Origin: Plasmopara viticola
Lineage: Eukaryota > Oomycota > Peronosporomycetes > Peronosporales > Peronosporaceae
Length of the DNA: 64,000 nt
Direction: 5' to 3'
Assembly (NCBI GenBank): GCA_001695595.3
Contig: MBPM02000111.1
Coordinates: 1-64,000 of the forward strand
Translations under genes and position numbers: made by a program
The notes under the pieces: generated by a model
Seen by the model: only the letters and a program-made list of their open reading frames with translations
Told to the model about the DNA's origin: nothing
Database searches by the model: none
Shown: positions 46,882 to 58,337 of the stretch, one piece after another
How positions within the stretch are numbered: position 1 is the stretch's first letter
How the letters are laid out: every line of letters starts with the position of its first letter

Positions 46882-47340
46882 AGTTCATGAAAGTTCCTGA
46901 CCATCTCATGCAAGCACATTGTCCCTTTCTTTTTCAGTTTTAGATGATACCCGCGCATTAAAGACTGTTCACATCTTTCACCACAACCTTTCACCTTCCG
47001 TCCAATAGCATACTGTTAATAAAAGTAAGTTAACGCTACCAGAAACCCTAAGTACAAACAAGTCGTCAGCCGATCGCCGTATTCTAATCAAGGATGCGCA
47101 TTTTGAAAAAACTACTTCGAAGAGACAATGTGATCTATAAATCGATGTCAACACCAGTCGATGGCTCATGTAAGCAGCCTTGACGAAACGAAAAAAAGTG
47201 CGGGCTAAACGTTGAGTCATGTAGTGTCACGATCAGAACCACTTTACAGGTGATATAGCCGTTCTTTAAACGACTTGTTAAAAGCATGATATTGTATTGC
47301 GTTTGCAATCGAATTTGTAGGTGGAAGACAAGCGCTAGTA

Positions 47341-48110
47341 TGGAAACACGGGCATAAAAGAGACGGTTGTTTTTTTAAATCAATTCCAACATCAATTGAT
47401 AGCTGACGTCAGCAGCTTCGACTAAATGAAAGAATGTCTGTGCTAAACGTCAAGCTATGCAGTGCCACTATCCGGACCAATTTACAGGTGCTTGAATTGG
47501 CTTGCAGAAAGCATAGTATAGTGCATTGTTTGCGAACGCTTCAGTAGGTGCAAGCAAACGCCAGCACGGACACACCGGCGGGGTTTTCGGCATTCAAAGT
47601 GGAAGCGCTACCACTTCGCTATGCGTCCAGTGTTTGAAAATTATAACCATCACAGGCGTCTTCCTTTTCACCTCTATGATTTTAGACTGCTTATATTTTT
47701 AAACATTAATTTTTGCTCGCCGTTCATTAGTGCACTTTGTATTTAAAGCGAGCTATCGCTGCGACCAATGGGATATGCACACAAGTCGTCAGCCGTACAC
47801 CATAATTCCATTGATGGTGCGCGGTTTGATGAGCAACATTGCGAAGACAGCATGGCTCTCAAAAATGATTTTATCTAAAGGATAGACTACGTTAGCAGCT
47901 TTCACCAAACGTCCATAAGGGCACGCTAATATTTCGTTGAGCTGTACACTGTCAAGATTAGGACCACTTTGCAGGCGGTATTGCCATGCTCAATTTGACC
48001 TGTGGGAAAATCATATCGTGTTGCGATTGCCGATGCCAATCAATGTAACGGTAGGCGAAAGACAAGCGCTAGGATCGCCACACCGAGAATACGAAGGTTG
48101 TGTATTTAAC
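47341..48110 (-). repeat. Decayed repeat units at the array edge
   Basis: After a broken tRNA start at 47,341 the sequence still follows the unit order: TCAATTGATAGCT at about 47,391, GTTTGCGAACG at about 47,528, GTAGGTGCAAGC, fossil tRNA, then the long-spacer features (GACTGC..., ACACAAGTCGTCAGCCG at about 47,779) and a second partial unit ending with GAAAGACAAGCGCTAGGATCGCCACACCG at 48,058-48,086. Divergence is far higher than between interior units. The fossil units are of the long type. Confidence 0.8.
47567..47628 (-). pseudogene. Fossil tRNA in the array edge
   Basis: Alignable to the tRNA over GGACACACCGG, the anticodon arm and GCGCTACCAC...CGCTATGCGTCC, but about 10 nt shorter and with the loop changed so that the anticodon position reads UGA instead of UGC. 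Not expected to fold. Confidence 0.7.
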
Positions 48111-48222
48111 GCATTCGGTACGAATACCGACTAGGTGTTTCAACAAAAAATATAGGTTATAATGACAAGTTCTTGGAGCGAGGGAGTCTTGATCGACCGA
48201 CGGGTCACTTGCCTTGCTCGCA

Positions 48223-50722
48223 ATGAGCAAGCTGCACTTTTCCGTCGTAGCGTGCACGAGCGAAGATGAAAAGTTTCGAGCGCTCAACTTAAATGACCAT
48301 GTGACGAATAGTCAAGGCTACATGACGGCCAGGTACGATTTATTTATGCTTTGAAGTGCCTTCGTTACCTAAACAATCATGCAATGCTCCTGTCAGAAAT
48401 TGTCGGTATCCTCAAGAGTTGATTCTGCGACTCCGAGACGGGCTGTGTCGACTCACCCAAGTACAACTCCTCTCCCATCAGAGCCACATTGCCACTAAAA
48501 TCGAACTGTTCGTTTCTCAAAGCCTTTCGTTTGAAGGTGACGCCACCAAGTTCTTTCGACTCGGTTTTCTTACGCTCAAGGCTAATACCGAGAGTAAGTA
48601 TATGGCCAGAGAACTAAAAACCGTGCACATCGATCAAGAAGCAGCATTGCTGAAGCTGCGCATCCATGCGTGTCATGCGAACGAGCATAACTTGCACAAT
48701 CAGGTGGGCATCATGGCCATTAACTTGTGCGGGGAACCTTTTGGCCTGCTACCCAGTCACTCAAGAGACGAGGCAGTTGAGGTTACATCGCCGCAAAAAA
48801 ACCGCACGTCGGAGCTTCTAAGCTTCGATATGAGGTTCGATGCCAAGACAGCAGCCAGGATCCGTGAAATTCAAGTGGCCAAGGACCAGGCTGTAGCTAA
48901 TGAAGACTACGATCAAGCTAAACGACTCAAGCAGACAGAAGAGCAGTTGAAGAGTGTTGGTCTACAACTTGCGAGGCTTGAAGCACAGAAGAGAAAAGCT
49001 GTGGCGAAGGAGGACTACGATTTGGCCAAGGAGATAAAGCACGAGATCAGTATGCTAGAGGCTTCAGTGATAAGTAACGAAACTCAACCGATCCTGCCGA
49101 TACCATCAGTAGCGCCGTCACCGTCTAGAAGTCAGATTTTACCTCGGTTTGGCGTAGGACAGCGTTCCTCATCGAGCTTTGCATCCAGAGATGTGTATTC
49201 CGAAGAGCAGCCCCAAGTTATAAAAAGTAAAGAATTGTACAAGGATGGAACTGGAGGGCTACGTCATTCTGCCCAAAGCGGTTACATAAGTCACGAGCAA
49301 AGTGCAGCGGGTGGCGCTGAAGAAGAGGAAGGTGGCGATAGCGGGAATTTAAATCTGCACTTTAAAGGGATACCAGATGCTGAGGAATTGCCCGATCCGG
49401 ATGACATTCCGCCAGCGCTTGCGAAGGAGAGTGAAGAACTGATTGCAGTGATTGGCCCCTTTTTCACGCGTTGTATCTACAGTAATCTGTGGAATCATCG
49501 CGACGCTGCGATTCGGAAGGTTACGATGAATATGGACCAATATTCAGTCGAACCGATGCGATTGCTGGAAGTGTGTTCTACTTTAGTACAAAGCGGCGCT
49601 GGAGATCGCATCGCACAGGTCGCACTGTCGGCATTTGAGTTGCTAAATCGTATGTTGACTTTTGGTGCGCGTGTTCGTCGCGACGATATATGCCGGATTG
49701 TAAATGTTTACTTGAAATTGGCTCTATTCTTGTATAATGTTTACTAACATTGTTGTGTGTGTACTGGTACGCAGCTCGGTAACAGCATGACTCAGCTGGT
49801 GAATAAGCTCGGCGATCCCCACGCCAAGGTTCGCGATGAAGCTGCAGCTTTACTCGGGCGAATTGCTGCAGCTAACAACATTGGCGTGGCTTTTGTCGCC
49901 TCCCATCTTACAAAGCGATCGAAGAAGCCGCTTGGACTAAAGCTTTTACTAGGCCGAATGCTTGTGTTAAAGAATCTTCTGGCAGAGTTTGAACTTGTTC
50001 CTACTTCCGACTTTTCAGTACCAGGCATCATGGGGTTCCTCGAAGACTGCAATTGTTTGGCCCACCAAAGTCGCGAGATACGTGATGCTGGGAAGGAAAT
50101 TACTGTGTCTTTGTATCTCGTCGTAGGCACAGAAGTAGAAGGCTATTTGAAGTCACTTCGACCAAAGCAGCTTGAAGAGTATCAATTAGCTTTTGAAGCG
50201 GCAGAAACAGCAAAGGCCTCAGACCTTTCTGAAGCTGCTCGAGAGGGTCGCAGCAACGGTAACGTCGCTCGGCGAAACGAGGTCCAAGCTCCGTTTCAAG
50301 ATGAAGATGAGGGGGCTGCCGACAGCGAAGATGAAGTCTCTGTAGATGAGTATACGTGCCCATTTTGTGGTGTCGTGGACGAGAAATTTGACTCGGACTA
50401 TCTCGATCAGCACTTTTGGGCATCCTGTAAGATGCTTACACCATGCAAAATGTGTGGTCAAGTAATTGAAATATCAACGTTAAATGAGCATCTCTTGATA
50501 GAGTGCGAACAGCAGCAAAATCATCGTGAGTGTCCACGTTGCGGAGAAGCGATTACAGCTAAGTTTTACGAGCGGCATGTCTCCCTTAATGATTGCCCAC
50601 CTCGTGTCCCCGTAAATCGCGCTAATCGCTGCCCACTTTGTCACGAAAACATTGCACCCGGTAAGAGAGGCTGGCGACGTCATTTGCTGGAAGAGGGATG
50701 TCCACAGAATCCGAGAACTTAA
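48223..50722 (+). CDS. CEP104: CEP104 homologue (centriole/cilium tip protein), three exons
   Basis: Model join(48223..48332, 48397..49699, 49775..50722), 786 aa. Known role: CEP104 sits at centriole distal ends and ciliary tips and binds tubulin through a TOG domain. Seen here: an N-terminal jelly-roll domain (about 1-150), with NCRYPQE and KIELFVSQS typical of the family; two UVR-like helices (about 193-258, each with EDYDxAK); an acidic linker; a TOG/HEAT domain (about 368-600); and four CxxC-type zinc fingers at the C-terminus (about 665-784), ending CPLCHENIAPG. The open frame alone would start at 48,356 and miss the first 36 residues. Exon 1 (MSKLHFSVVACTSEDEKFR) restores the family N-terminus. 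Introns are GT-AG: 48,333-48,396 (64 nt) and 49,700-49,774 (75 nt, branch TTTACTAAC). Human CEP104 is somewhat longer. The decayed array reaches to about 110 bp upstream. Confidence 0.92.
48333..48396 (+). other. Intron 1 of CEP104
   Basis: GTACGA at the 5' end, TGTCAG at the 3' end, CCTAAAC as probable branch site. Splits an AGA codon (phase 2). Supported by family homology running across the junction: TA-R-NCRYPQE. Confidence 0.85.
49700..49774 (+). other. Intron 2 of CEP104
   Basis: GTAAAT at the 5' end, ACGCAG at the 3' end, ACTAACAT as branch site 25-30 nt from the end. Phase 0. It joins ...DDICRI to LGNSMTQLVNKLGD, inside the TOG domain. It contains an in-frame stop that otherwise breaks the gene in two. 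Confidence 0.9.
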
Positions 50723-50908
50723 AAAAAGCTTAGAATGATAAAGAGCTCAATATGAACAGCGATGAAGAATACGCGCTATGTGGTCGTGACGCTCATTACA
50801 TTATTATTGTTCGACTGGTACAGCGTCTCGAGCATCGTGGTAAATAAGGTTCGTATGCTGTCTAGGTTCGTGGCGTTTATTGAGTAGAATAGCTTGGTGT
50901 TGCGCTTT

Positions 50909-51820
50909 CTACATGACAATTTCTTGTATTGAGTTGGTCGGTGTTGCTGCAAGATTAAATGGAATATGGAATTCACGTTGAGTTGTGCTGATGTTAACCT
51001 CCTGCACGTGACGACCATAAAATTTTAGGTATGTGACTCCAGAGACAGCGACAGCTGCGATCTCGCCATCCTGTTGCAATTTCGCTGAGCTAACAGCGAC
51101 AAATTTCCAATAGCAGTGCCGATCGAATACTCCAGCTTCGGACTCGATTTCATGCATTCGCTGTAGCTTAAGATCCACATTTTGTAGACCATCAACAATC
51201 GGGCGCCATTGCTCGAAGAACATGTTTTGAGGAGCTGCTGAATCGCTGCAGATAGCCGTCGAGACATCTTTATCATAGACACGACGTTGTCGCTTCGATC
51301 GTCTCGTCGAAGATATGGCTGCAGCATCATTAGATATAGTAATGTCAGTCGCAACGTCATCGTGAGTCCAACCAGAATAGTCTGGATCCACGAGTGAATA
51401 GTGTAGACTCTTCGCAGTGAGCTCACGAAATATCGTATCGTAGTGACTGCAGTCTGATACTCGCATTCTTTCGTTGCTGTCATGGATACCAAGCTCGTGG
51501 ACCAGCTGCGTCAGAAATTTATGGCGCTCTTGACGTTCACGCGTAATGATTTCGAGTGCGTGCTGCTGGAGCTTGCGTTTAAGTCGAGTCTTGCGGCAGG
51601 ACACACGGTTTCGAAGCCGGCGTCGGATCACAGAAGAATCAACAGCTAGGATTGCATCACCCTTCGTGGTAAGGGTGCTTCTCTCAACGGATTGCGCCGC
51701 GTTAAGGAGCTCTGTGAAAGTATTTATTGGCGTTTGAAGACCATCGAATGCTGGTACCTCTTCGCTTTGAGAAAGGGTGATGTGAGGACGTTCCAAGGCC
51801 AATCGATCCGCGTCTTCCAT
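50909..51820 (-). CDS. bZIP-type transcription factor, 303 aa
   Basis: Residues 66-79 (RRRLRNRVSCRKTR) form a basic region with the diagnostic N71-x7-R79, and R79-x9-L89 starts a zipper with register L89, R96, L103, L110. The zipper is thus short and has one arginine at a d position. The rest (about 115-303) contains a folded-looking C-terminal half, with WKFVAVSSAKL and VTYLKFYGRHVQEVN, of unknown role. This layout resembles the many bZIP-like factors of oomycetes, but I cannot name an orthologue. Single exon, ATG at 51,820, stop TAG. The gene converges on CEP104 with 186 bp between stops. Sequence-specific DNA binding as a dimer is inferred from the motif. Confidence 0.8.
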   Translation of the reverse strand: MEDADRLALERPHITLSQSEEVPAFDGLQTPINTFTELLNAAQSVERSTLTTKGDAILAVDSSVIRRRLRNRVSCRKTRLKRKLQQHALEIITRERQERHKFLTQLVHELGIHDSNERMRVSDCSHYDTIFRELTAKSLHYSLVDPDYSGWTHDDVATDITISNDAAAISSTRRSKRQRRVYDKDVSTAICSDSAAPQNMFFEQWRPIVDGLQNVDLKLQRMHEIESEAGVFDRHCYWKFVAVSSAKLQQDGEIAAVAVSGVTYLKFYGRHVQEVNISTTQREFHIPFNLAATPTNSIQEIVM

Positions 51821-53257
51821 TGTGATGACGTTGTTAGCGCGCAGTTGGCGGGTGTCTTGTCAATTGCAAATCTGTACTGCATTGTTGCGTGGCTTTCTTG
51901 TGCATTGCTCACGAACAAAAGCGAGAGAAAGCACGCGTTTGCAAGAGAAGGATTTACCATCAAAGAGAGACGGACTTTCTTAAATTCAAGCAGCTACGAA
52001 GGGTCTTTAAGCGTCTGGGACATTGCTCGTGCTGCCTGTCCAACCCACACAATACTTGGTGTACCAATACCGTCATGACATTCGACTCAAATTGCGATGG
52101 ATCTAGACTGGTCCTTCCATCACTGTGTCGAACGGTGTGTCGTACGGTCTCATCCTCTCCTTTTTAATTCCCGAGTACGTCCGACATTGTAAAATATCCA
52201 ATATTTCGCTGTCCTTAACATTTGTTCGGTATAGTCTCAAACTTAGTTTCGACGGAACGAGTAAGTAAAAGATTAATTTGTTAAACTCATCTTAGATACT
52301 TTCTTAAAAACAGAAAGTTACACGTTGATTTCTTATTTAATCGCCGCGACCTATGCTCGTGTTGACAAAATTGCTGGATTATCGCTCAAGTAGAGCGCGT
52401 ATCACATCGACAAGAGAACGAAGGGGGCGGCATCCTGTGATGGGCTGCCACATACAGTACTGATTTATTTTATACAGCTTTGGCCCTAAGTACAATTCAT
52501 TACTAAGCATCCTTTGAAATACCTTAATATGCAAACCGGTAGACTTCTTTGACCACGAAAGTTTGGCTTCATGTAACGGCCCGATACAATGCGCCCCAAC
52601 TAACCTCTGCATTACATTTGATTATTACAGTGTAAGTGTTTTCCCCCTTCTATACGAAGAGTCGGGTTGGCTATAAAGATGCCCAAAAAGATAGCAAAGA
52701 CGGCTATTTGTCGGTCATTTTACATGGATATGGCGAGCACACTTCACCCCGTTCAGTAGTGGAAAAATCTAAAGTTAATGACGACACTGTCAAAACAATA
52801 TTATCACGCAAGGTATACTTCAAAGATATTTGACCTGACGACAGACTCACCAGCCAAGGGGAAGGCCTCACCCAAAAGACAGGAAGATCTTTTGACCTTA
52901 GGGACAAGGGTAAATTGCACCCTCCTTTAGTATTTTCCAGCTTTGTCATACCACACTTTAACATTTTGAACTTAACACCCCAGTATCTTGGATAGAGAAC
53001 TCTTCGTCCGTGAACTGAAAAAGCAATTTGCTCACTTGATGGGTCGAAGACAACAAGTCATGGTTCCGGCATAATCCAGAAACTGTAAATGTTAGCTTTG
53101 AGCGTGATTTCACACCTCAAAGCCGTGCTTGGCCCGTTCTAGTGCTTTCTTTAAGTTCTGTGGAGCGAAATAGCATATTTACTCTACAAAAACGCCCCCG
53201 GCGCATTGGAGCGTCTCCGATCCACCGCATTTTCCACATGAAATCGCTAGTATAAAA
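51821..53257. other. Intergenic, no recognisable gene
   Basis: Holds the upstream region of the bZIP gene, AT-rich DNA around 52,200-52,350, and small open frames (77 aa minus at 52,379-52,612; 65 aa plus at 52,636-52,833; 86 aa minus at 52,704-52,964). None resembles a family I know. They may be relics of mobile elements, but nothing shows that directly. Confidence 0.6.
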
Positions 53258-53737
53258 ATGCCGAAAAAGGCTGCTTCTGCCTTGGTCTTTGTGTCCTTTA
53301 CAAGAGGAATAGCAGCTCCTGCACTACCGCGTGTACGCGATTGTGACTGCACTCAGAACCGGTCCTGGCAGTCACGCTGCGGCATTTTAAAGAAATACAC
53401 GGATCCTGAAGAATTCGAACAAGAGATGAATTTCTTTAGTCACGTGACAAAGTCGAACCGGCCACCATGCGTCTCCGCGCGAGGTCGCCAAACTTCGTCT
53501 AAAGTTGTTTCCTTTCACTGTGAGCTTTACGCTCGGCCAGCTGCTCAAAGCGCACAGCTAATCCCTTTCAGCCTTATCGCCAATTCAGCGATTGTTGAGA
53601 AAAATAGCCAATACGGCGGTGGTAATAGTGAGTATCAGCAGCCGTACGGTCATCCTAACGAAAGTGTTGAGTGCAGAGGCATTGCTTTGAAGAATTCTCG
53701 TGAAAACCTCAGAATTCACATGACGCTAGGAATCTAA
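53258..53737 (+). CDS. Unrecognised open frame, 159 aa
   Basis: ATG directly after a TATAAAA sequence (53,250-53,256), so a TATA box would be too close to the start codon to serve it. The product is Ser/Arg/Cys-containing with no clear domain, signal peptide or membrane segment. It lacks the Arg-x-Leu-Arg motif of oomycete effectors. It could be chance or the remnant of an older gene. Confidence 0.25.
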   Translation: MPKKAASALVFVSFTRGIAAPALPRVRDCDCTQNRSWQSRCGILKKYTDPEEFEQEMNFFSHVTKSNRPPCVSARGRQTSSKVVSFHCELYARPAAQSAQLIPFSLIANSAIVEKNSQYGGGNSEYQQPYGHPNESVECRGIALKNSRENLRIHMTLGI

Positions 53738-55436
53738 GTTTGAAGAAAATCCTTAGATGGCTCACACAAAATGTTGCCATTGTCATTGTTTAAAGAAGAT
53801 CAATAGTGTAAGGAATTTGACCATTGTGATAGGTCCAAAGAGTTTTGTTTTGTCGAAAAAGGCAAGCTCGCTTCTTCTAGCGGCAGTGTATAGTATACAG
53901 CACTATTTTATTCCTTCGAAAAGCACATCGGATGCGATTGCATCACGTGTCCTGCTAATGATAATTAGCCGTGCTTTAGCGAGCTCAAGTAGCTATTTTT
54001 GTAAGAAGACCGAGAGCATAGCTGACGCACACTAGAAATTTATGTCTCCTCATCAATTTCTGATCTCGTCAAGCAGGTATAAGTCAATTTTGATCGGCTT
54101 TCTAGCAGCATTAATTTAACGAACTAAACACGCCTTCTTGTCCGCTCCTTTGCTCACCTTCTCGTCCGCTCCTTTGGTATCTTAGCAATAGAACTCATTG
54201 GCTTTAAAGGTGGTCTAACTGATGTCGATCCAACCAATACCGAGTAGCGACACTTTATTACGTCGTTACAAAAGACGCACATCAGTCGTAAGACTCTAGC
54301 TTATGAAAAAGGCCTTCAAGTTTGCATCTATGTTAGCATATCTGGGTAGCATAAGCATATTTGGGTAGCATCTTCGTCACACCAGCTTAACTCCGCTTAA
54401 CAGGGTGCATCAGCTTTTAAACAGTCTTTCTGGTCCGAATAAAGCCACCACTGACAGATTTAAGAAGTAATATATTTACTTTTAGAGTTACCGCATACAT
54501 ACATAACAAAACGTATCACCAGGCTTAGCTCTAATTTACTAAATTGTTTGAGTCGATAATAAGTACACTGTGCACTTGGGCTTTCAACAGAGACACACTC
54601 ATGAAAAGAATACAGGGGATAGCTCTCCAAATAAATTGCACTTCGGCGAGACCGTTTGTAAAGTATCAGCCAAAAGCGACATTACAAATGAAAAACACTG
54701 ACATTCAACTAAATATGAATAGAAAGCTTAACCCACCGACAGAACTTACTCGTGCAAGTGTAATGACTTGGCAACGAGATCGGTAACGCTTTACATGTTA
54801 AACTTAACGAGCAATATTTCTTACAGGTCCAATAAGTGTAAGGCACTCCAAAACACTACGTGTTAAATAATTGATACGACGAACAGCTACGATCTTCCAA
54901 ATACGCGTAAATAACACACAATTTACCATGCACGGCCGATGTTGCTCGGGCCAAGAGTCTGTACTGAACCAGTTGAAGATTCTAGCGACGTGTGGTGTTT
55001 GATGACCTAACTAAATCCTGTCTGGTTACTTCAGCAGCTTGTTTTTTGAACGTATGCATGCACTGCCTCCTACAGTTGCACAATCGCACACCAAAGTCCA
55101 CTAGACATTTCTACGCTTATTGCAACTGCGTTAGCACCTGAAAGAGTAGATATGTTGAGCTTGAAAACAACTCTTTAAATACGCCAGCTTCAGCTTTAAT
55201 TGTGATACGTTACGATTTAAGTGGCAAGTGTGATTCGAGAAGAGCTTATATAAGACGACAACATCGAGATTGATTCGATAATTACCAGTCGTAAGTATGT
55301 TAAGAAATAAGGACACGAACTTTCAGGTCTCTTGATTTTTCTAACGCATACTGCCTTTTGAAATTGTCGGTAATACAAATCGTGCTTGTAGCGAAGACTT
55401 TTGGGATTGGTGCTACGTCATTTCCGAAAAAAGAAA
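53738..55436. other. Intergenic, with small direct repeats
   Basis: No gene recognised. A 92-codon frame at 53,757-54,035 and an 80-codon frame at 54,544-54,786 look like chance. Two local duplications are visible: TTCTYGTCCGCTCCTTTG at about 54,135 and 54,159, and AGCATATYTGGGTAGCAT at 54,335 and 54,354. A TATATAAG sequence lies at 55,247-55,254 without a gene following it in the expected distance. Confidence 0.55.
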
Positions 55437-55643
55437 GGGAACCGTTAAACTGCCGGCACCCTTTTGGTAAACTGCCGGTACCCTTTGATTTAAGCCAATG
55501 AGATTAAACTAAATCCACCATTGGGAGCACTTTATCTCTGTTAATGAACACAGTGTTTTTTCAGCCAATTTAAAGAGAAAGCAATACCCATCCGGTACCC
55601 CTTTTTGTCAACTGCCTTGTTTATAAGAATTAACTCCTACTCA
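55437..55643 (+). repeat. Left terminal inverted repeat, 207 bp
   Basis: Matches the reverse complement of 57,264-57,448 throughout. It contains a 22-bp tandem duplication near its tip (TAAACTGCCGGYACCC motif twice), which fully accounts for its being 22 bp longer than the right repeat. Internal landmarks: TTTAAGCCAATGAGATTAAAC, TTATCTCTGTTAATGAACACA and CATCCGGTACCCCTTTTTG. Confidence 0.9.
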
Positions 55644-55644
55644 C

Positions 55645-57125
<1,481 letters not shown>

Positions 57126-57208
57126 GCGTGCATGAGAACCGCCGACTATGCCTCTTCCAGAGGGCTGTACGAGAGCTCTTTAGGGGGTTGCATAGTGGTC
57201 ATTGCGAG

Positions 57209-57268
57209 AAGAAGAGTGCGTTGAGAGTGATATTGAGAAGAGTGATGTTGAAAAGAGTGATATTGAGT
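57209..57268 (+). repeat. Short tandem repeat inside the right end of the element
   Basis: About four imperfect copies of a 15-bp unit, GAGTGATATTGARAA, abutting the inner edge of the right TIR. No matching repeat is present at the left end. Confidence 0.7.
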
Positions 57269-57448
57269 AGGAGTTATTTCTTAAAAAACAAGGCAGTTGA
57301 CAAAAAGGGGTACCGGATGGGTATTGCTTTCGCTTTTATTGGCTGAAAATACATTGTGTTCATTAACAGAGATAAAGTGCTTTAATTGGTGAATTAAGTT
57401 TAATCTCATTGGCTTAAATTAAGGGGTACCGGCAGATTAACGGTTCCC
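57264..57448 (-). repeat. Right terminal inverted repeat, 185 bp
   Basis: Pairs with the left repeat from CTACTCA at its inner end to GGGAACCGTTAA at its tip, with scattered point differences. It has only one copy of the CTGCCGGTACCCC tip motif. Confidence 0.9.
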
Positions 57449-58337
57449 AAAAGAAAATACATTTCGTTTAAATGCATAGAATTAGAAATTGACAGCGCTA
57501 CTCTCTATGATAGCGCCAGCTTATTTGCGTTCACGTTCACGCAATTCTTCAAGCAAACGATGAAGCAATATTTATTACGCTTTTTTGCCTGGCTCAGAAA
57601 TACATTTTTCTTACATCGGTTAAGAGCTTGATATTGTAATTGTACGATCCGCGAGCGTTTCTGCAGTAAAGAACCACCACTTCCATGTAGAGTGCGTTGT
57701 AAAATTTACGGGCTTCAATAGCAATTTTTGGATAAGTGCGATTGATCCGCTACATAAGACTCGTATGACTTGCTGGACCGACTCAAGCACAACTGCTCGA
57801 GGGTCGTTGCGACAGAAAATCGGTATTATGAATGGAAGTTGCGGTTCACTCATTTTGCATACCCGCGCTGGAGTCTTAGGTGCCTGACTTGGTGTTACTT
57901 CGAAATCGAATGAAATATGATGAAGAAGAGAGACTCGATCACTTCGAAGTCAAGCTTAACTGCATGAAGTATACATTTTCAAGCACTAAAGTGCAAAAAG
58001 GGTGTTGCGTGGCGAGTACAATGGCGAGGGTGAGATTTAAGCACGTCAAGATATCGTTGTCGAGGCATAGTCAAGGCTTAGATGGTCTACGCGGACCAAC
58101 GCGACATGCAAGTCTTGCTAGGGCAAATTGACAGGCTCTCATTTGGTACTTGGCAGAAGTCCGAAGCTTACCTCGAGACATACTGCATTTTTGGTTACGA
58201 CGCAGCATCGAACAGTGTGCTTCGACAAAAACTGCTGATGAAGCCTTCTGATTGGGCATAACAAATAGAAGATGTAAGGTTAGCACAAGAGTTTCATTTG
58301 ACTTCAAAGCACCCCATCGCGCCGAAGACGAGCGTTG
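57449..58337. other. Intergenic between transposon and GT71 gene
   Basis: Two modest open frames (77 aa minus at 57,620-57,853; 83 aa plus at 57,880-58,131) resemble nothing I know. The last part must hold the promoter of the mannosyltransferase; no clear core element is visible. Confidence 0.5.

Larger units (their letters stand above)
1..47340 (-). repeat. Tandem array of tRNA-Ala(UGC) units, 107 copies, open at the left edge
   Basis: Head-to-tail satellite in which each unit holds one 72-nt tRNA on the minus strand. The consensus reads as a cloverleaf: acceptor GGGCGCA with UGUGUCC, D stem GCGC/GCGC, anticodon stem UCCGC/GCGGA around loop UUUGCAU (anticodon UGC), T stem CCGGG/CCCGG, discriminator A. 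It carries G3:U70, the alanine identity pair, and both internal Pol III boxes (A: TAGCGCAGTGG; B: GGTTCAATCCC). No CCA is encoded, as expected for a nuclear gene. Below, copies are numbered left to right. 'Unit' is the distance to the next copy; the DNA to the right of a copy is its 5' flank. Units are about 363, 529, 393 or 556-559 bp. No protein-coding gene is interspersed. Function as a tRNA source, as structural satellite DNA, or both, cannot be told from sequence. Confidence 0.95.

Noticed and set aside
1..47340. Dozens of 60-125 aa open frames on both strands
   Set aside because: They are readings through the tRNA repeat, occur in step with it, and shift with every indel. No start, length or frame is conserved as a gene would be.
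1..47340. CRISPR array
   Set aside because: Whole 363/529-bp units repeat, with no short-repeat and unique-spacer pattern; the context is eukaryotic.
1..47340. tRNA-derived SINE family
   Set aside because: Units are head-to-tail at fixed spacing with no poly-A tail, no target duplications and no interspersed unique DNA. The tRNA is in many copies perfect, unlike a SINE head.
1..47340. tRNA array of bacterial or organellar origin
   Set aside because: No encoded CCA, internal A and B boxes present, and adjacent genes have spliceosomal introns.
49792..50683. Antisense frames of 67-112 aa over CEP104 exon 3
   Set aside because: Shadow frames of a conserved, zinc-finger-bearing coding exon.
51692..52078. 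128-aa plus-strand frame overlapping the bZIP start
   Set aside because: It runs antisense to the bZIP coding region, and its composition and lack of similarity to any family fit a shadow frame.
53258..54786. Secreted RxLR-type effector candidates
   Set aside because: None of the frames has both a signal peptide and an RxLR/EER motif in the expected place.
57880..58131. Coding exon upstream of GT71
   Set aside because: 83-codon frame with no similarity, no splice link to the GT71 frame and ordinary intergenic composition.
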